From GWC2-37-8 sp964485555 (lineage in GTDB: Bacteria > Patescibacteriota > Minisyncoccia > Moranbacterales > GWC2-37-73), in contig CAZAJN010000086.1 of NCBI GenBank assembly GCA_964485555.1, positions 1-18,490 on the forward strand: a DNA stretch of 18,490 nt, in the 5' to 3' direction. This document shows, piece after piece, positions 1 to 7,914 of this stretch. A model generated the notes under the pieces. That model made no database searches and had not been told where the DNA came from. It worked only from the letters and a program-made list of their open reading frames with translations. Position 1 is the stretch's first letter; each line of letters begins with the position of its first letter. The translations under genes and the position numbers were made by a program.

Positions 1-158
1 GATTAGGCCTATTTTTTCTCAAAAAATCCCAAAAAAGCATCCTAAATTGTAAAGATTATTGTCGATCGTATGCTCGTCTACTGGCGCGCATTGCCTATGT
101 GCTTCATATGGTGAAAGGGGAATACAAAATACTAAATGCCAAATACTAGATACTGTGT
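1..158. other. Intergenic stretch downstream of rtcB, no gene seen
   Basis: No credible coding frame is seen here. The first 40 bases hold an A/T hairpin (ATTTTTT, three-base loop, AAAAAAT) that is too weak to call a terminator. The end, about 122-158, is degenerate filler built from ACTAAATGCC/AAATACTAGATACT-like words that recurs in style in other gaps of the window. The middle (60-120) holds short partial palindromes such as CATATG without a clear overall structure. The CCTATTT word near the start resembles the arms of the inverted-repeat family found at 6685 and 18422, but too little is present to assign it. Confidence 0.5.
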
Positions 159-1667
159 TTAGTACATAATGACAGCTACTGGCTTCATTTTCGCTACGAC
201 GTGGACGATGCCGTTTGCCTCCACGCCTTTCATTACGCGATCAATGTTTTTGTAGCGCGCACTATCCTGATTGATAACGATAGAGGACTGTGCGTTGTAG
301 AGCTTCACTCCTTTTTCTTGCATTTTTGCAAAAAGTTCATCCTTGCTTGAGACAGATTTTTCTCCGTTGTTTTTCCCTTTGCCTGTACCGTGTGGCGCTG
401 AATAAAAACTTTCTTCATTGCGGTCAGTGCCTACGCAAATATAGGCGTCAGTGGCCATTGATGAGGGAATGAAGACTGGTTCGCCTGTTTCTTTGTAGAC
501 AGGATGGTCAGGCATCTTGGCTGGGCCATATGCTCTCGAGGTGTTGGAGCGATGAACCCAGACATCTTTTCCGAAATGATTTTCTTGGGTGATGGAAATG
601 TGGGGAAGATCATAAATCAAATCCATTTCAACTTCGCGGCCCAAAACTTCTTGGCAGGCTTGGGCGATGTTGTGGATGATGACTGCACGGTTGGCAGTTC
701 CAAAGTTGGAAGCGGCAGCGCGAGCGTTCATGTATAGTTGTCCGTCTTCTCCTTCTCCATCATATGTCAAAAGGGAATCATCTTTCGTCATGTGCTTGGC
801 GATTTTTTCCTGCATTCTTTGATATACTTCTTTCTTTGAAGTTTTGAAAGTCATCTTTCCAAGAGCCACCATGATGGCCTGTGAAAGGTGCTCAGCCTTT
901 TTGGCGGTGTGAGTGTACATGGTGTATTGACCCAAGATTCCCGAGCCGGTGTGCACCATCAGGAGATATTGTCCTTTTTTGACTCCTAATTTTTCAGCCA
1001 TTTGCGAATCGATGACGTCGCTTACTTTCATGAGATCCAGAAAATGGTTCCCGGCTGCTCCCAAGATTCCCAGGCGGAATTTGGCAAAGTGCATGTATAG
1101 TTTTGGGATGGTGTCGAAAATATCTTGCCTTTCCATTTCTTTGCCGAAGAAATTTCCGCCATATTGAGAATTTTCCAATTCGTTTTTGGTTTTGATGCCA
1201 AGCGCTTCAATGGCAGCCACAGTTCCTCGACGACAAATGTCCACCACGGTGTCAAAAGAAACTGTGGTTCCTACAAATTTTTTAGTCGGGACAACTTCTA
1301 CTAATTTTTTGAAAAGCTCATCAATTTCTTCTTCCGTAATGTTATCTTCATTTAAGTCGGTTTTTACTAAGCGCATTCCGCAGTTTGGATCCGAGTCGTT
1401 AACCTGGGGAAGGATGTATTTTTCGGAAACGATGGTTGTGCCAGATGCATTTTTGCGTCCAGGTTTGGAGCAAACATCAGGCATGGCAACAGTGTGGCGA
1501 AACAGAACATCTTTGTTGGAGGCAATGTCCTCAGCTTGCGCAAAAGTTTCATCTTCCGGCAAAAGATCCTCACTCATGAAAAAACGAGCAGGAACATCCA
1601 TTTTTTCTGTTTTGTAATCAAATTGGTGAGGGGTTATTTTTGAAAGATTTTTTTCAATATTTTCCAT
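159..1667 (-). CDS. rtcB: Divergent RtcB-family RNA ligase (502 aa)
   Basis: RtcB proteins join RNA 2',3'-cyclic phosphate or 3'-phosphate ends to 5'-OH ends, using GTP and Mn2+, with a guanylylated histidine. The family signature is present in order: MPDVC, then DPNCGM (the Asp and Cys metal ligands kept, but DPNCGM where DIGCGM is usual), GAAGNHFLDL (usually GNHFIE), HTGSGILG (usually HSGSRGLG), DLPHIS, HRSNTSRAYG, SSMATDAY (usually GSMGTxSY) and SAPHGTGK (catalytic His kept, Arg of HGAGR replaced by Lys). The C-terminus ends KPVAVIMY rather than the usual VVKG. The metal and catalytic His positions look intact, so an active but diverged ligase is likely. I chose the ATG at 1667, 10 bases after the upstream glycosyltransferase stop; a longer start at 1730 would overlap that gene by about 50 bases. 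No strong ribosome-binding site is seen. Its job in the polysaccharide locus is probably none. Confidence 0.9.
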   Translation of the reverse strand: MENIEKNLSKITPHQFDYKTEKMDVPARFFMSEDLLPEDETFAQAEDIASNKDVLFRHTVAMPDVCSKPGRKNASGTTIVSEKYILPQVNDSDPNCGMRLVKTDLNEDNITEEEIDELFKKLVEVVPTKKFVGTTVSFDTVVDICRRGTVAAIEALGIKTKNELENSQYGGNFFGKEMERQDIFDTIPKLYMHFAKFRLGILGAAGNHFLDLMKVSDVIDSQMAEKLGVKKGQYLLMVHTGSGILGQYTMYTHTAKKAEHLSQAIMVALGKMTFKTSKKEVYQRMQEKIAKHMTKDDSLLTYDGEGEDGQLYMNARAAASNFGTANRAVIIHNIAQACQEVLGREVEMDLIYDLPHISITQENHFGKDVWVHRSNTSRAYGPAKMPDHPVYKETGEPVFIPSSMATDAYICVGTDRNEESFYSAPHGTGKGKNNGEKSVSSKDELFAKMQEKGVKLYNAQSSIVINQDSARYKNIDRVMKGVEANGIVHVVAKMKPVAVIMY

Positions 1668-1677
1668 TTTTTTTATT

Positions 1678-2814
1678 TTAAAGTTTATTGTATATATCTT
1701 TGTACTCTTGGCAAATTTTTCTAATTTCAAAATTTTCTTCTACGTATTTTCGGGAGCTTAACCCGAGAGCTTCTCTTTTGTGCTTATTATTATACAGATC
1801 CAGGATCGCACTGGAAAGCTGCTCAATATTTCCAGTTTGTATTTGGATAGAATTTTGAGCGTTTGAAAATTCTTTTAAAATAGGAATGTCAGAAATTATA
1901 ATAGGTTTTTCACAAGCCATTGCTTCAATGACAACCAATGGAACGTCAAATTTTCCATGCATATTTTGAACGGGGAAGAGCGATATGTCTGCAAGGTTGT
2001 ATATATCAGGCATATCATATTTTCCATTATCAAAAAACGAAGTATTTTCTAGGAGTCCATACTGCTTGAGCTTGAATACAACAGCTTCTTTTTTCCTGGC
2101 ATCTTTCTCATTCTTTACTCTTACCGCCAAGAAAAGCTTTGCATTGGGAATTTGCCTTGAAACATTAATAAATGAATCAATCACATCATCCATAGCAGCA
2201 AGCCTGACGTATTCTCCGCTAAAATGAATGACAAAGTCATCATGTGAAAAGGAGAAAATTTTCATCAGCTCCTCATTTTTAGGCTTGTTTTTGTATTGTT
2301 CAAGATCAATACCAGGATAAATTCGGCTGACATTGATGAATCCCAATGAATTCAATTTGTTTTTTGCATAATCAGAATATGTGACAATGTGATCTGAAAA
2401 CATCAATTCTTTTATGGTTTCAACACTTAGCAAATCTTCACGAAGGGTGGCAACTGTTTGAATTGACTTAAGTTGCTTGTTTTTGATTAAGTTCTTAATG
2501 ACAAATGAATTAAGTTTTGTTGGTGTAAAGAAATAATGCGCCACATCAAATTTCTTCCTATTCATGATTTGAAAGAAAAGGCTGCGAAGTTTTTGTGGTA
2601 AGGCAAAATCATTTTCGGAGTGAGTATAGATATCCTCCTGAATAATTTCTGGCGGAAGTTCTTTGAGAATTCCCTTAGTCATTAAATGAAGTTCTATCCC
2701 ATCCTTTTCAATATTTTTTGCCAAGGAATATGCAAAGTTTTTTGAGGCTTCATCCCAAGGTGGAGCGATAGGGCGGGTGATTAGTAATATCTTCTTCATG
2801 ATTTTGCGCGACAT
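1678..2814 (-). CDS. GT4-family glycosyltransferase with altered EX7E motif
   Basis: This is a 378-residue GT-B fold enzyme expected to transfer a sugar from a nucleotide-sugar to a lipid-linked glycan in the cytoplasm. The N-terminal half opens with ILLITRPIAPPWDEASKNF, the usual first Rossmann strand and acceptor side. The C-terminal half has HFSGEYVRLAAMDD, YNLADISLFP and GKFDVPLVVIEAMACEKPII at about residues 287-306, which is the donor-binding region. The first Glu of the usual EGFGxxxxE motif is replaced (GKFDVPLVVIE), while the second Glu is kept. This variant occurs in some GT4 enzymes, so activity is still plausible. The stop lies 10 bases before rtcB. The start at 2814 has GGGAG about 15 bases upstream; an internal ATG at 2799 is an alternative. 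Donor and acceptor cannot be told from sequence. Confidence 0.88.
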   Translation of the reverse strand: MSRKIMKKILLITRPIAPPWDEASKNFAYSLAKNIEKDGIELHLMTKGILKELPPEIIQEDIYTHSENDFALPQKLRSLFFQIMNRKKFDVAHYFFTPTKLNSFVIKNLIKNKQLKSIQTVATLREDLLSVETIKELMFSDHIVTYSDYAKNKLNSLGFINVSRIYPGIDLEQYKNKPKNEELMKIFSFSHDDFVIHFSGEYVRLAAMDDVIDSFINVSRQIPNAKLFLAVRVKNEKDARKKEAVVFKLKQYGLLENTSFFDNGKYDMPDIYNLADISLFPVQNMHGKFDVPLVVIEAMACEKPIIISDIPILKEFSNAQNSIQIQTGNIEQLSSAILDLYNNKHKREALGLSSRKYVEENFEIRKICQEYKDIYNKL

Positions 2815-2839
2815 TATTGATGTTAAATTCTCCCTTTAA

Positions 2840-2966
2840 GATTTATTTTAAATCCTAAATCTAAATCCGCCAGCTGGCGGACCAATGTCTAATAAAATCC
2901 TAAATCCAAAATTGAAATTTGTCATTTGGAATTTATTGGAAATTAGGATTTTGGCATTTGGATTTA
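2840..2966. repeat. Filler-type inverted repeat with CCGCCAGCTGGCGG palindrome
   Basis: The gap between two minus-strand genes is made of repeated CCTAAATC/AAATCCAAA words on the left and their complements (GGAAATTAGGATTTT, CATTTGGATTT) on the right, so the stretch can fold back on itself. At 2867-2880 it holds a perfect 14-base GC palindrome, CCGCCAGCTGGCGG, in otherwise AT-rich DNA. The right part shares the words GTCATTT and AATTTATTGGAAATT, inverted, with the gap at 8160-8262. A close relative of the GC core, CCGCCGGCTGGCGG, occurs at 11561-11574. Confidence 0.65.
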
Positions 2967-3326
2967 CTTTAGTATCTTGTATATTTCTTTTTTCTCTTCA
3001 CCTGCTGTGACGATCACGGATGTTTTCTTGTTGGCTGTATTGATCGGTAGCATGGAAACAGGAATTGTGCTGGTTTCTCCTGTCTCTATTGCAGCGCTTT
3101 CTTCTCTTATTATTTTCTTTTCTGCCAGGAGTTGCCAGTTGAAATCGGTATTGGTCGAATGGTTTTCAATTTTGAAATTTAAAGAATTGTCAGTAGGGTT
3201 TTCGAAATATATCATCCAAATATTCTTGGTGTTTATGTCAGCTTGTTTCCTTTCTGACCATGACAAAAAAACAAAGCTTATCAGCATGAAAGAAATGGTG
3301 GAAATTATTATCAGTTTATTGTTCAT
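2964..3326 (-). CDS. Small N-terminally anchored protein, beta-rich outer domain
   Basis: I do not recognise a named family. The 120-residue product starts with a single hydrophobic segment (about residues 4-22, IIISTISFMLISFVFLSW) and then has a polar domain of alternating hydrophobic residues (IWMIYFENPTDNSLNFKIEN, then NWQLLAEKKI, then SVIVTAGEEKKEIYKIL). This looks like an Ig-like or CARDB-like beta-sandwich held outside the membrane. The ATG at 3326 is chosen over a GTG at 3344 because the latter lies in a repeat element. It follows the large GT-C-like membrane protein on the same strand, 180 bases downstream, so it may be an accessory subunit or may simply be co-transcribed. That link is inference from position only. 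Confidence 0.7.
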   Translation of the reverse strand: MNNKLIIISTISFMLISFVFLSWSERKQADINTKNIWMIYFENPTDNSLNFKIENHSTNTDFNWQLLAEKKIIREESAAIETGETSTIPVSMLPINTANKKTSVIVTAGEEKKEIYKILK

Positions 3327-3338
3327 GTTTTTTGTTAA

Positions 3339-3494
3339 TGTCACCTTGAGCGAAATGGAGTTGCGCCTTAGCGCAGCGGAATGAAGTCGACCGCGTGCCG
3401 CCTTAAGCTTTAGCGGTGGCGCAAAGATCCGAGCCCAGATTTCTCGACTATGCCAATTTTCCCGATGGTTAAATTGGCTTCGCTCGAAATGACA
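3339..3494. repeat. GTCATTTCGAGCGAA-type inverted-repeat element
   Basis: The ends TGTCACCTTGAGCGAA (3339-3354) and TTCGCTCGAAATGACA (3479-3494) are inverted copies with 13 of 16 matches. Inside are more stems: TTGCGCC (3361-3367) with GGCGCAA (3418-3424), CCGCC with GGCGG-like bases around 3400-3416, and a perfect GCCAATTT (3452-3459) / AAATTGGC (3471-3478). The GTCATT..GAGCGAA terminal sequence is a common type of bacterial intergenic repeat. It is richer in GC than the flanks and fills the gap between the 120-aa protein and the GT-C-like gene. It probably folds in RNA when read through. Confidence 0.75.
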
Positions 3495-3506
3495 CAGTGT
3501 ACTTAT

Positions 3507-5432
3507 TTAATTTGCTTTGTAAAAAACTCCAACTGCATCGGCTGAATATACTTGCCAGAAATCATTTAGGCGATGAAATTGCCCACTGTCCATTTTTGGA
3601 TCAACCATCAGATAATTCGTTCCGGTGCCTTCGAAACATTTTTGGGCTGGCTGACTGTTCGGCACTGAGATCATGAGGTTCGTGCATTGTTCTCTTGGCT
3701 TTGTTTCGTCTTGATAGCGCTTGAAAAATCCTCGGGAAAGCGGGAAGTTGTAGTCTTTCATGAAGAAAAGTTTTATCCAGGCATCTCCTGAGAGGTAGTT
3801 ATGATCCTTGAGTACCACATCATGAGACTTGAGATTGTCTGCGATGTATTGAGAAGCGGCATAGGTTTGCAGGGCAGGAGATGCGCTGCTGCTTGAATTG
3901 AGTGACATGGCGTTGTCATAGAGGCCGTTGGACAACGTGAAAATGATCAACGCAAAAAAGGAAATGAAGAGCAATTTGGGATCAAGATAATTTTTTGTTG
4001 ATCCCTTGGCTCTGAGCGCTGTCAAAATTTTGACAAACATGAAGGCTGCGATTATCGTGGCAGGGAATATTATGTAGCTGGCGATTCGATTTGAAGGTAT
4101 GTCGACAAAGAGCCAATTTGGACGGAGCGACATGACTCCAAGTGCCACGATCCATCCAATCATGAAGGCTTGAGAATAGTTGTTTATTTTGCGTGCAAAA
4201 AATAGAAGCAGCAATCCCAGAAATGCAAATGAAAAGCGAGCTTCCCCAATGGTTTGTTTCAATTGTGTGATGGTGAGTCCGGCGCGCGATGCTTTGCTGG
4301 GAGCTCCTACTGCAGTGTCTACTGCGTGGGCGTTGAGATATGTCGGGGTGTAGATGAAAAGAATGAAAATTATGCCGATTGCCAAGACTGACAAGACTTC
4401 GCTGGTCAAGAACAATTTGAGCCAATTTTTCGTATCTTTGAAAAATGTTCGAAAATTGAAAATTCCGTAAGTTGCCAGTGTGAACAGCGAAAGGAAAACG
4501 AACACGAAAGTGCTCAAGTGGTGCGTGTATGCCAAACCTAAACTGGTGAACAGTGCAATGGCAAGAACTTTGGAATTTTTTTCATTGAAGGCTTTCATGT
4601 ATAGCAAGATGGAAATGGGAATCAATAGGTTTCCAACGTCATTCCCAATGACCCCTCCGCTGACAAATTTGGCTTGAGGAGAAGCTATTGAATAGAGAGG
4701 CCCGATCAACAAAAGAGCGGTGATGGCGATGGAATCGCAATGCGGAGAATCTTTGAAGAAAGCTCGGGTGAGCACGAACATAGACAGAATGGACACTATG
4801 TGAATAAGGAAAAGGGTCAGAACCGGAAATGAAGAGAAGAAATCCGCTCCGGAAATGATCGCCACAGCTGCAAAGAAAAGATGCTCTCCAATAATGAAAT
4901 CTTCAATTGGCGACGGCTGCTCAATGGTGTAGTCAGCTCCGATTTCGGCTTTTTCATATATCGGAAGTTGTCCGGTCAGGGTGATTTCTTTTGTCCAATA
5001 CATGTGATGTCCCAAATCGGTTGCCGTTGGGAAAATGGCGTCTTTGAAATATATTGTTTTGATGAAGATGGTCACCAAAAGTATTGTTATCACCAAGATC
5101 GTTGAGCGCCGTGATATTGGCAAGGAAACTTGCTTTTCATTGTCGAGTGAAGTTTTTTTCTGGAGTCGACGATGGAGGGCGTAGCAAATTGCAGAAAAGA
5201 TTGAGATTGTTCCAAGTAAGGTGAATCTGGTGATGTGAAGCGGGGATTTCCCGAGCAGGATCACCAGGAAATCAACAATCACGATGCTGGAACTGAAGAC
5301 TAAAACCGCCAATTCAAGGAAAGAAAATTTCTTATGCAATCCGCTTGCAAGCATCAGAAAATAGCCTGGTATGAAAAATACCAAAGCGAACGTCAGATAG
5401 AGTGCAAATTGTGAAATTATGAATTCAAACAT
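3507..5432 (-). CDS. Polytopic membrane protein, GT-C-like glycosyltransferase
   Basis: The 641-residue product has many hydrophobic helices spread over about residues 1-510 and a soluble C-terminal domain of about 120 residues. After the fourth or so helix it carries FKDAIFPTATDLGHHMYWTKEI (about 129-150), an acidic/His motif in a predicted outer loop, and further on NDVGNLL and YTHHLSTF. This organisation (catalytic Asp in the first large outer loop, helices, C-terminal outer domain) is that of GT-C fold enzymes using polyprenyl-phosphate sugars, such as PMT/STT3-like proteins. I infer that it transfers a sugar on the outer face of the membrane. It is not similar enough for me to name a family, and a polysaccharide polymerase is the main alternative. 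It lies 15 bases after the GT4 gene at 5448-6569 and is very likely co-transcribed with it. Confidence 0.75.
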   Translation of the reverse strand: MFEFIISQFALYLTFALVFFIPGYFLMLASGLHKKFSFLELAVLVFSSSIVIVDFLVILLGKSPLHITRFTLLGTISIFSAICYALHRRLQKKTSLDNEKQVSLPISRRSTILVITILLVTIFIKTIYFKDAIFPTATDLGHHMYWTKEITLTGQLPIYEKAEIGADYTIEQPSPIEDFIIGEHLFFAAVAIISGADFFSSFPVLTLFLIHIVSILSMFVLTRAFFKDSPHCDSIAITALLLIGPLYSIASPQAKFVSGGVIGNDVGNLLIPISILLYMKAFNEKNSKVLAIALFTSLGLAYTHHLSTFVFVFLSLFTLATYGIFNFRTFFKDTKNWLKLFLTSEVLSVLAIGIIFILFIYTPTYLNAHAVDTAVGAPSKASRAGLTITQLKQTIGEARFSFAFLGLLLLFFARKINNYSQAFMIGWIVALGVMSLRPNWLFVDIPSNRIASYIIFPATIIAAFMFVKILTALRAKGSTKNYLDPKLLFISFFALIIFTLSNGLYDNAMSLNSSSSASPALQTYAASQYIADNLKSHDVVLKDHNYLSGDAWIKLFFMKDYNFPLSRGFFKRYQDETKPREQCTNLMISVPNSQPAQKCFEGTGTNYLMVDPKMDSGQFHRLNDFWQVYSADAVGVFYKAN

Positions 5433-5447
5433 GTGAAGCGGGTTCGA

Positions 5448-6569
5448 TTAATTTTTGGCGGCTATGACTTTCTGTATTTCTTTCAAATAAGACTTGGCGA
5501 TTTCGCTCCATTCGTAATTATTTTTGACGTATTCTCTGACAGCTTCTCCATAAACATCCCTGGGACTTCCATTCTTGAACAAGTCTGTGATTTTTTCCGC
5601 GAATGCTGCCGAATCTTCAGATCTGACCAAGAACCCATTCTTGCCATCTTTGATGGCATCTTTCAATCCTTCAAGTGCAGAAGCAAGAACTGGCAATCTG
5701 CAAGCACCTGCTTCGATGACTGAAATGCCAAAACCCTCCATGTCGCCAGGAACTGTTATGTTTGGTTGGACAAAAAGATCAGCGCTGTTCCAGAGGATGT
5801 TGCGATCTTCGTCAGGGATGTATCCAAGCACGAATACACGTCCAGTCATGTCTTGGTTTTTTATCGCAGCCTCAATATTTTCTTTGTCAGGACCGGCACC
5901 TGCCACTATGTAGATGAAATCTTTTTCAAGAATCGGCATTACGTTGTTGATGAACCACGCAACCCCTTTTCTTTTTGCAAGCCTGCCGGAAGTCAGCAGG
6001 ATTTTTTTCCCTTCGACGGGACTGGCAATAATTTTTTCGATATCTTGGCGGGAAGCTTCAGTCACGTTTCTTTCCGTATCAACACCATTTGGGATGAACA
6101 CGAACTTATCCCTGGCAATGCCATGCTCAACTCCAATGTTGATGGTCTCATTTCCAACCGCAATAAGCTTGTCAAGTTTTGGGATGAATAGTTTTGTCCA
6201 GAGGGATTGGTAGATGAAAATGAGAACTTTTTCATACCACACTCCCAATGAGGAAGAGTTGTAGTTTATGTCCAGACCATGCACCACAGAGACGACCGGT
6301 TTTTGGGTGAACAATTTGATCAAATATCCGTTGATTGCCAGCATGCCACTTCCAAGCAGAACTATGTCGTTTTTAGGCAGCAACCAGAGAGTTTTCAAAA
6401 GTGCATATGGCGCAAAAAGAGGAAGAAATTTTCTTCCGCAAGTGTTGGCAATCAATGTGATTTGGCATGATTGCCCAAGCCATTTTGAGAGCTCGTGGTT
6501 TTGGGTTTCCACGCCACCGACTGTTGGTGGAAAAGTGTGGGAAACCATGATGATTTTTAGTTTGTTCAT
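5448..6569 (-). CDS. GT4-family glycosyltransferase
   Basis: This 373-residue GT-B enzyme has all the usual GT4 marks. HTFPPTVGGVETQ (about 11-23) holds the Gly-rich loop, VVHGLD lies at 96-100, and IPNGVDTERN (159-168) links the domains. The donor-binding half has TSGRLAKRKG (193-202), AGAGPDKE (223-230), LGYIPDEDR and the complete E-x7-E motif MEGFGISVIEAGA (Glu278 and Glu286). It resembles PimA/WcaL-like enzymes that extend lipid-linked glycans on the inner face of the membrane. A candidate promoter (TTGAAA, 17-base spacer, TACAAT) ends 7 bases before the ATG, so the transcript could be leaderless. The GT-C-like gene follows after only 15 bases. The exact sugar is unknown. Confidence 0.92.
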   Translation of the reverse strand: MNKLKIIMVSHTFPPTVGGVETQNHELSKWLGQSCQITLIANTCGRKFLPLFAPYALLKTLWLLPKNDIVLLGSGMLAINGYLIKLFTQKPVVSVVHGLDINYNSSSLGVWYEKVLIFIYQSLWTKLFIPKLDKLIAVGNETINIGVEHGIARDKFVFIPNGVDTERNVTEASRQDIEKIIASPVEGKKILLTSGRLAKRKGVAWFINNVMPILEKDFIYIVAGAGPDKENIEAAIKNQDMTGRVFVLGYIPDEDRNILWNSADLFVQPNITVPGDMEGFGISVIEAGACRLPVLASALEGLKDAIKDGKNGFLVRSEDSAAFAEKITDLFKNGSPRDVYGEAVREYVKNNYEWSEIAKSYLKEIQKVIAAKN

Positions 6570-6576
6570 GATTCTA

Positions 6577-6605
6577 ATTGTATCTTAAAAGTGTATTTTT
6601 TTCAA
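6577..6605 (-). promoter_or_regulatory. Candidate sigma70 promoter, leaderless type
   Basis: On the minus strand a -35 box TTGAAA (6600-6605) is followed by exactly 17 bases and a -10 box TACAAT (6577-6582), each 5 of 6 to consensus. The ATG of the GT4 gene begins 7 bases after the -10, so the start site would fall at or next to the start codon. No Shine-Dalgarno sequence is present there, which fits leaderless translation. The -35 box is embedded in the 3' side of the hairpin at 6601-6626. Confidence 0.55.
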
Positions 6606-6626
6606 CCTTGAATTTGCAAGGTTGAA
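6601..6626. repeat. Perfect 10-bp hairpin upstream of GT4 gene
   Basis: TTCAACCTTG (6601-6610), a six-base loop and CAAGGTTGAA (6617-6626) form a perfect stem. It is not a normal intrinsic terminator in either direction: on the plus strand the T-run lies before the stem, and on the minus strand the stem is followed by A residues. It overlaps the -35 box of the candidate promoter, so it could be an operator-like inverted repeat. Confidence 0.6.
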
Positions 6627-6684
6627 TATTTGCTCGCAGTGCTTCCTTGTATTGCACAAGTATATTCAATTATCGATCATTGAG

Positions 6685-6803
6685 TGATTTTTTGTTTTCC
6701 TATTTCCTTTTTGAGCACACCCTTGACCGAAATCTATGGTCAAGGGCTCAAGAATTGCTCTCGTAATTGTTGGCCAAAAAGAAAACAGGAAAACAAAAAT
6801 CAT
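6685..6803. repeat. MITE-like inverted-repeat element, copy A
   Basis: The terminal arms at 6689-6712 and 6776-6799 are inverted copies with 22 of 24 matches, flanked by TGAT on each outer side. Inside is a hairpin, CCCTTGACC (6720-6728), loop GAAATCTAT, GGTCAAGGG (6738-6746), and then a GCTCTCG box (6757-6763) before the distal arm. Copies at 9576-9830, 11611-11717 and 18422-18490 share the arm core TTTCCTTT, the GCAC word, the hairpin position and, where complete, the GCTCTCG box. It lies between two minus-strand glycosyltransferase genes. A reading frame across it (6666-6929) also crosses the neighbouring gene end and is not credible. No transposase is present, so this is a non-autonomous element or a structured RNA. 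Confidence 0.75.
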
Positions 6804-6909
6804 GGCCATTTTCAAGTCGACAAATATTTGTTTTAAATCATAAAAATCATCGGATTTGCCAATGATTTTATGGTAAAGAATTTTTAATATGGATTTATAA
6901 GGGCTGAAG

Positions 6910-7860
6910 CTATTTCTTGTATTTCTCAACTTTGAAAAAATACATTTGATCTTCAGTTAGCTTGCGGTTTGATTTGATCATGTCGGCGATAAGAGCGAAA
7001 ACCAAGAATTGAAGTCCTACTAAGAACATTGCAATAGATGCCAGCAAATAATTTCGGTATGGTGTTATCTTGAATTCCTGTGTGTACATGAAAAGAAAGT
7101 AGCCAAAAAATGCGACTGCGATCACTATAAGAATTAGTCCTGGTACCCCGAAGAATTTCATCGGACGCACATCGCGCACTGCTTTCAGGATGATTTTGGC
7201 GCTGTTGTTGACGTATTTGTAGATGCTGCGAACTACGCGGGATTTTCTTTCGGCAAAATAGGTGACTTCAACAGGAATCCATCGGATTTTAAGATTCTTT
7301 CCAAGCACATCTATGATCACTTCCTGGGTGTAGGTGAATGCTCCTGGAAGATTGAGGCGCAGAAGAGTTTCTTTGTTGTATCCGCGGAAACCGCAAGTCA
7401 GGTCTTTGATTGGATAATTCATGAACACTCCGATGAGCCAAGCTGCGAAGCGGTTCAGGTGATATTTGGCTCGAGGCATGTTCTTGGCTTCCTTGTCTCC
7501 AAAACGATCAGCACTTGTCATGTCGACTTCTCCATTCAAAATAGGATCAATGATTTTTTGAATATCATTTGGATCGAATTGGCCGTCAGCGTCAATGTTC
7601 ACCATCAGGTCAGCTCCATTTTCCAGCGCTTTTTCAACAGCTGTTCTGAAAACAATTCCTATGCCCCTGTTTACGGGATGAGAAAAAACAAAATCAGCTC
7701 CGGCCTCTTTGGCAACTTGAACAGTTTTGTCCTTGGAGCCATCGTCTATGACTTGAACCAAAACTTCATCAACACCCTTGAAAGAACGCGGAATTCGCTT
7801 GATTGTTTGACCCAATTTTTCTTCTTCATTGAAGGCTGGAAGATTTATGACTAGTTTCAT
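6910..7860 (-). CDS. GT2 polyprenyl-phosphate glycosyltransferase, DPM1-like, two C-terminal helices
   Basis: The enzyme is expected to load a sugar from a nucleotide-sugar onto undecaprenyl phosphate at the inner face of the membrane. The 316-residue protein starts with a GT-A domain: LPAFNEEEKLGQTI (7-20), IDDGSKDKT (38-46), NRGIG (64-68) and the DxD metal site NIDADGQFDP (88-97). A later CGFRGYNKE (156-164) and the conserved acceptor region follow. Two hydrophobic helices lie at about 238-259 and 271-292, as in GtrB/DPMS-type enzymes with two membrane segments. The lipid-linked sugar would be a donor for a GT-C enzyme such as the one encoded two genes downstream, which is a good functional fit. 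A TATAAT lies 20 bases before the ATG but has no clear -35 partner. The spacer upstream is filler sequence. Confidence 0.9.
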   Translation of the reverse strand: MKLVINLPAFNEEEKLGQTIKRIPRSFKGVDEVLVQVIDDGSKDKTVQVAKEAGADFVFSHPVNRGIGIVFRTAVEKALENGADLMVNIDADGQFDPNDIQKIIDPILNGEVDMTSADRFGDKEAKNMPRAKYHLNRFAAWLIGVFMNYPIKDLTCGFRGYNKETLLRLNLPGAFTYTQEVIIDVLGKNLKIRWIPVEVTYFAERKSRVVRSIYKYVNNSAKIILKAVRDVRPMKFFGVPGLILIVIAVAFFGYFLFMYTQEFKITPYRNYLLASIAMFLVGLQFLVFALIADMIKSNRKLTEDQMYFFKVEKYKK

Positions 7861-7914
7861 TATTCTACAAATTACAAATTATTATACGAATATGCAAATT
7901 CACAGGTTATTGAA

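Noticed and set aside
1186..1617. A 143-codon plus-strand frame inside rtcB
   Set aside because: It is antisense to a clearly conserved protein and its translation is low in recognisable motifs; it is a shadow frame.
3982..4425. A 147-codon frame on the same strand as the GT-C-like gene
   Set aside because: It is an out-of-frame reading of the membrane protein, rich in His, Ser and Arg as expected for a shifted frame.
6601..6626. A terminator for the DPM1-like gene
   Set aside because: The stem is perfect, but on the transcribed minus strand it is followed by A residues rather than T, so it is not an intrinsic terminator in that direction.
6666..6929. An 87-codon minus-strand frame with a hydrophobic stretch
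   Set aside because: It overlaps the end of the DPM1-like gene and runs through both arms and the hairpin of repeat copy A, so it is better explained as a chance frame in a repeat.
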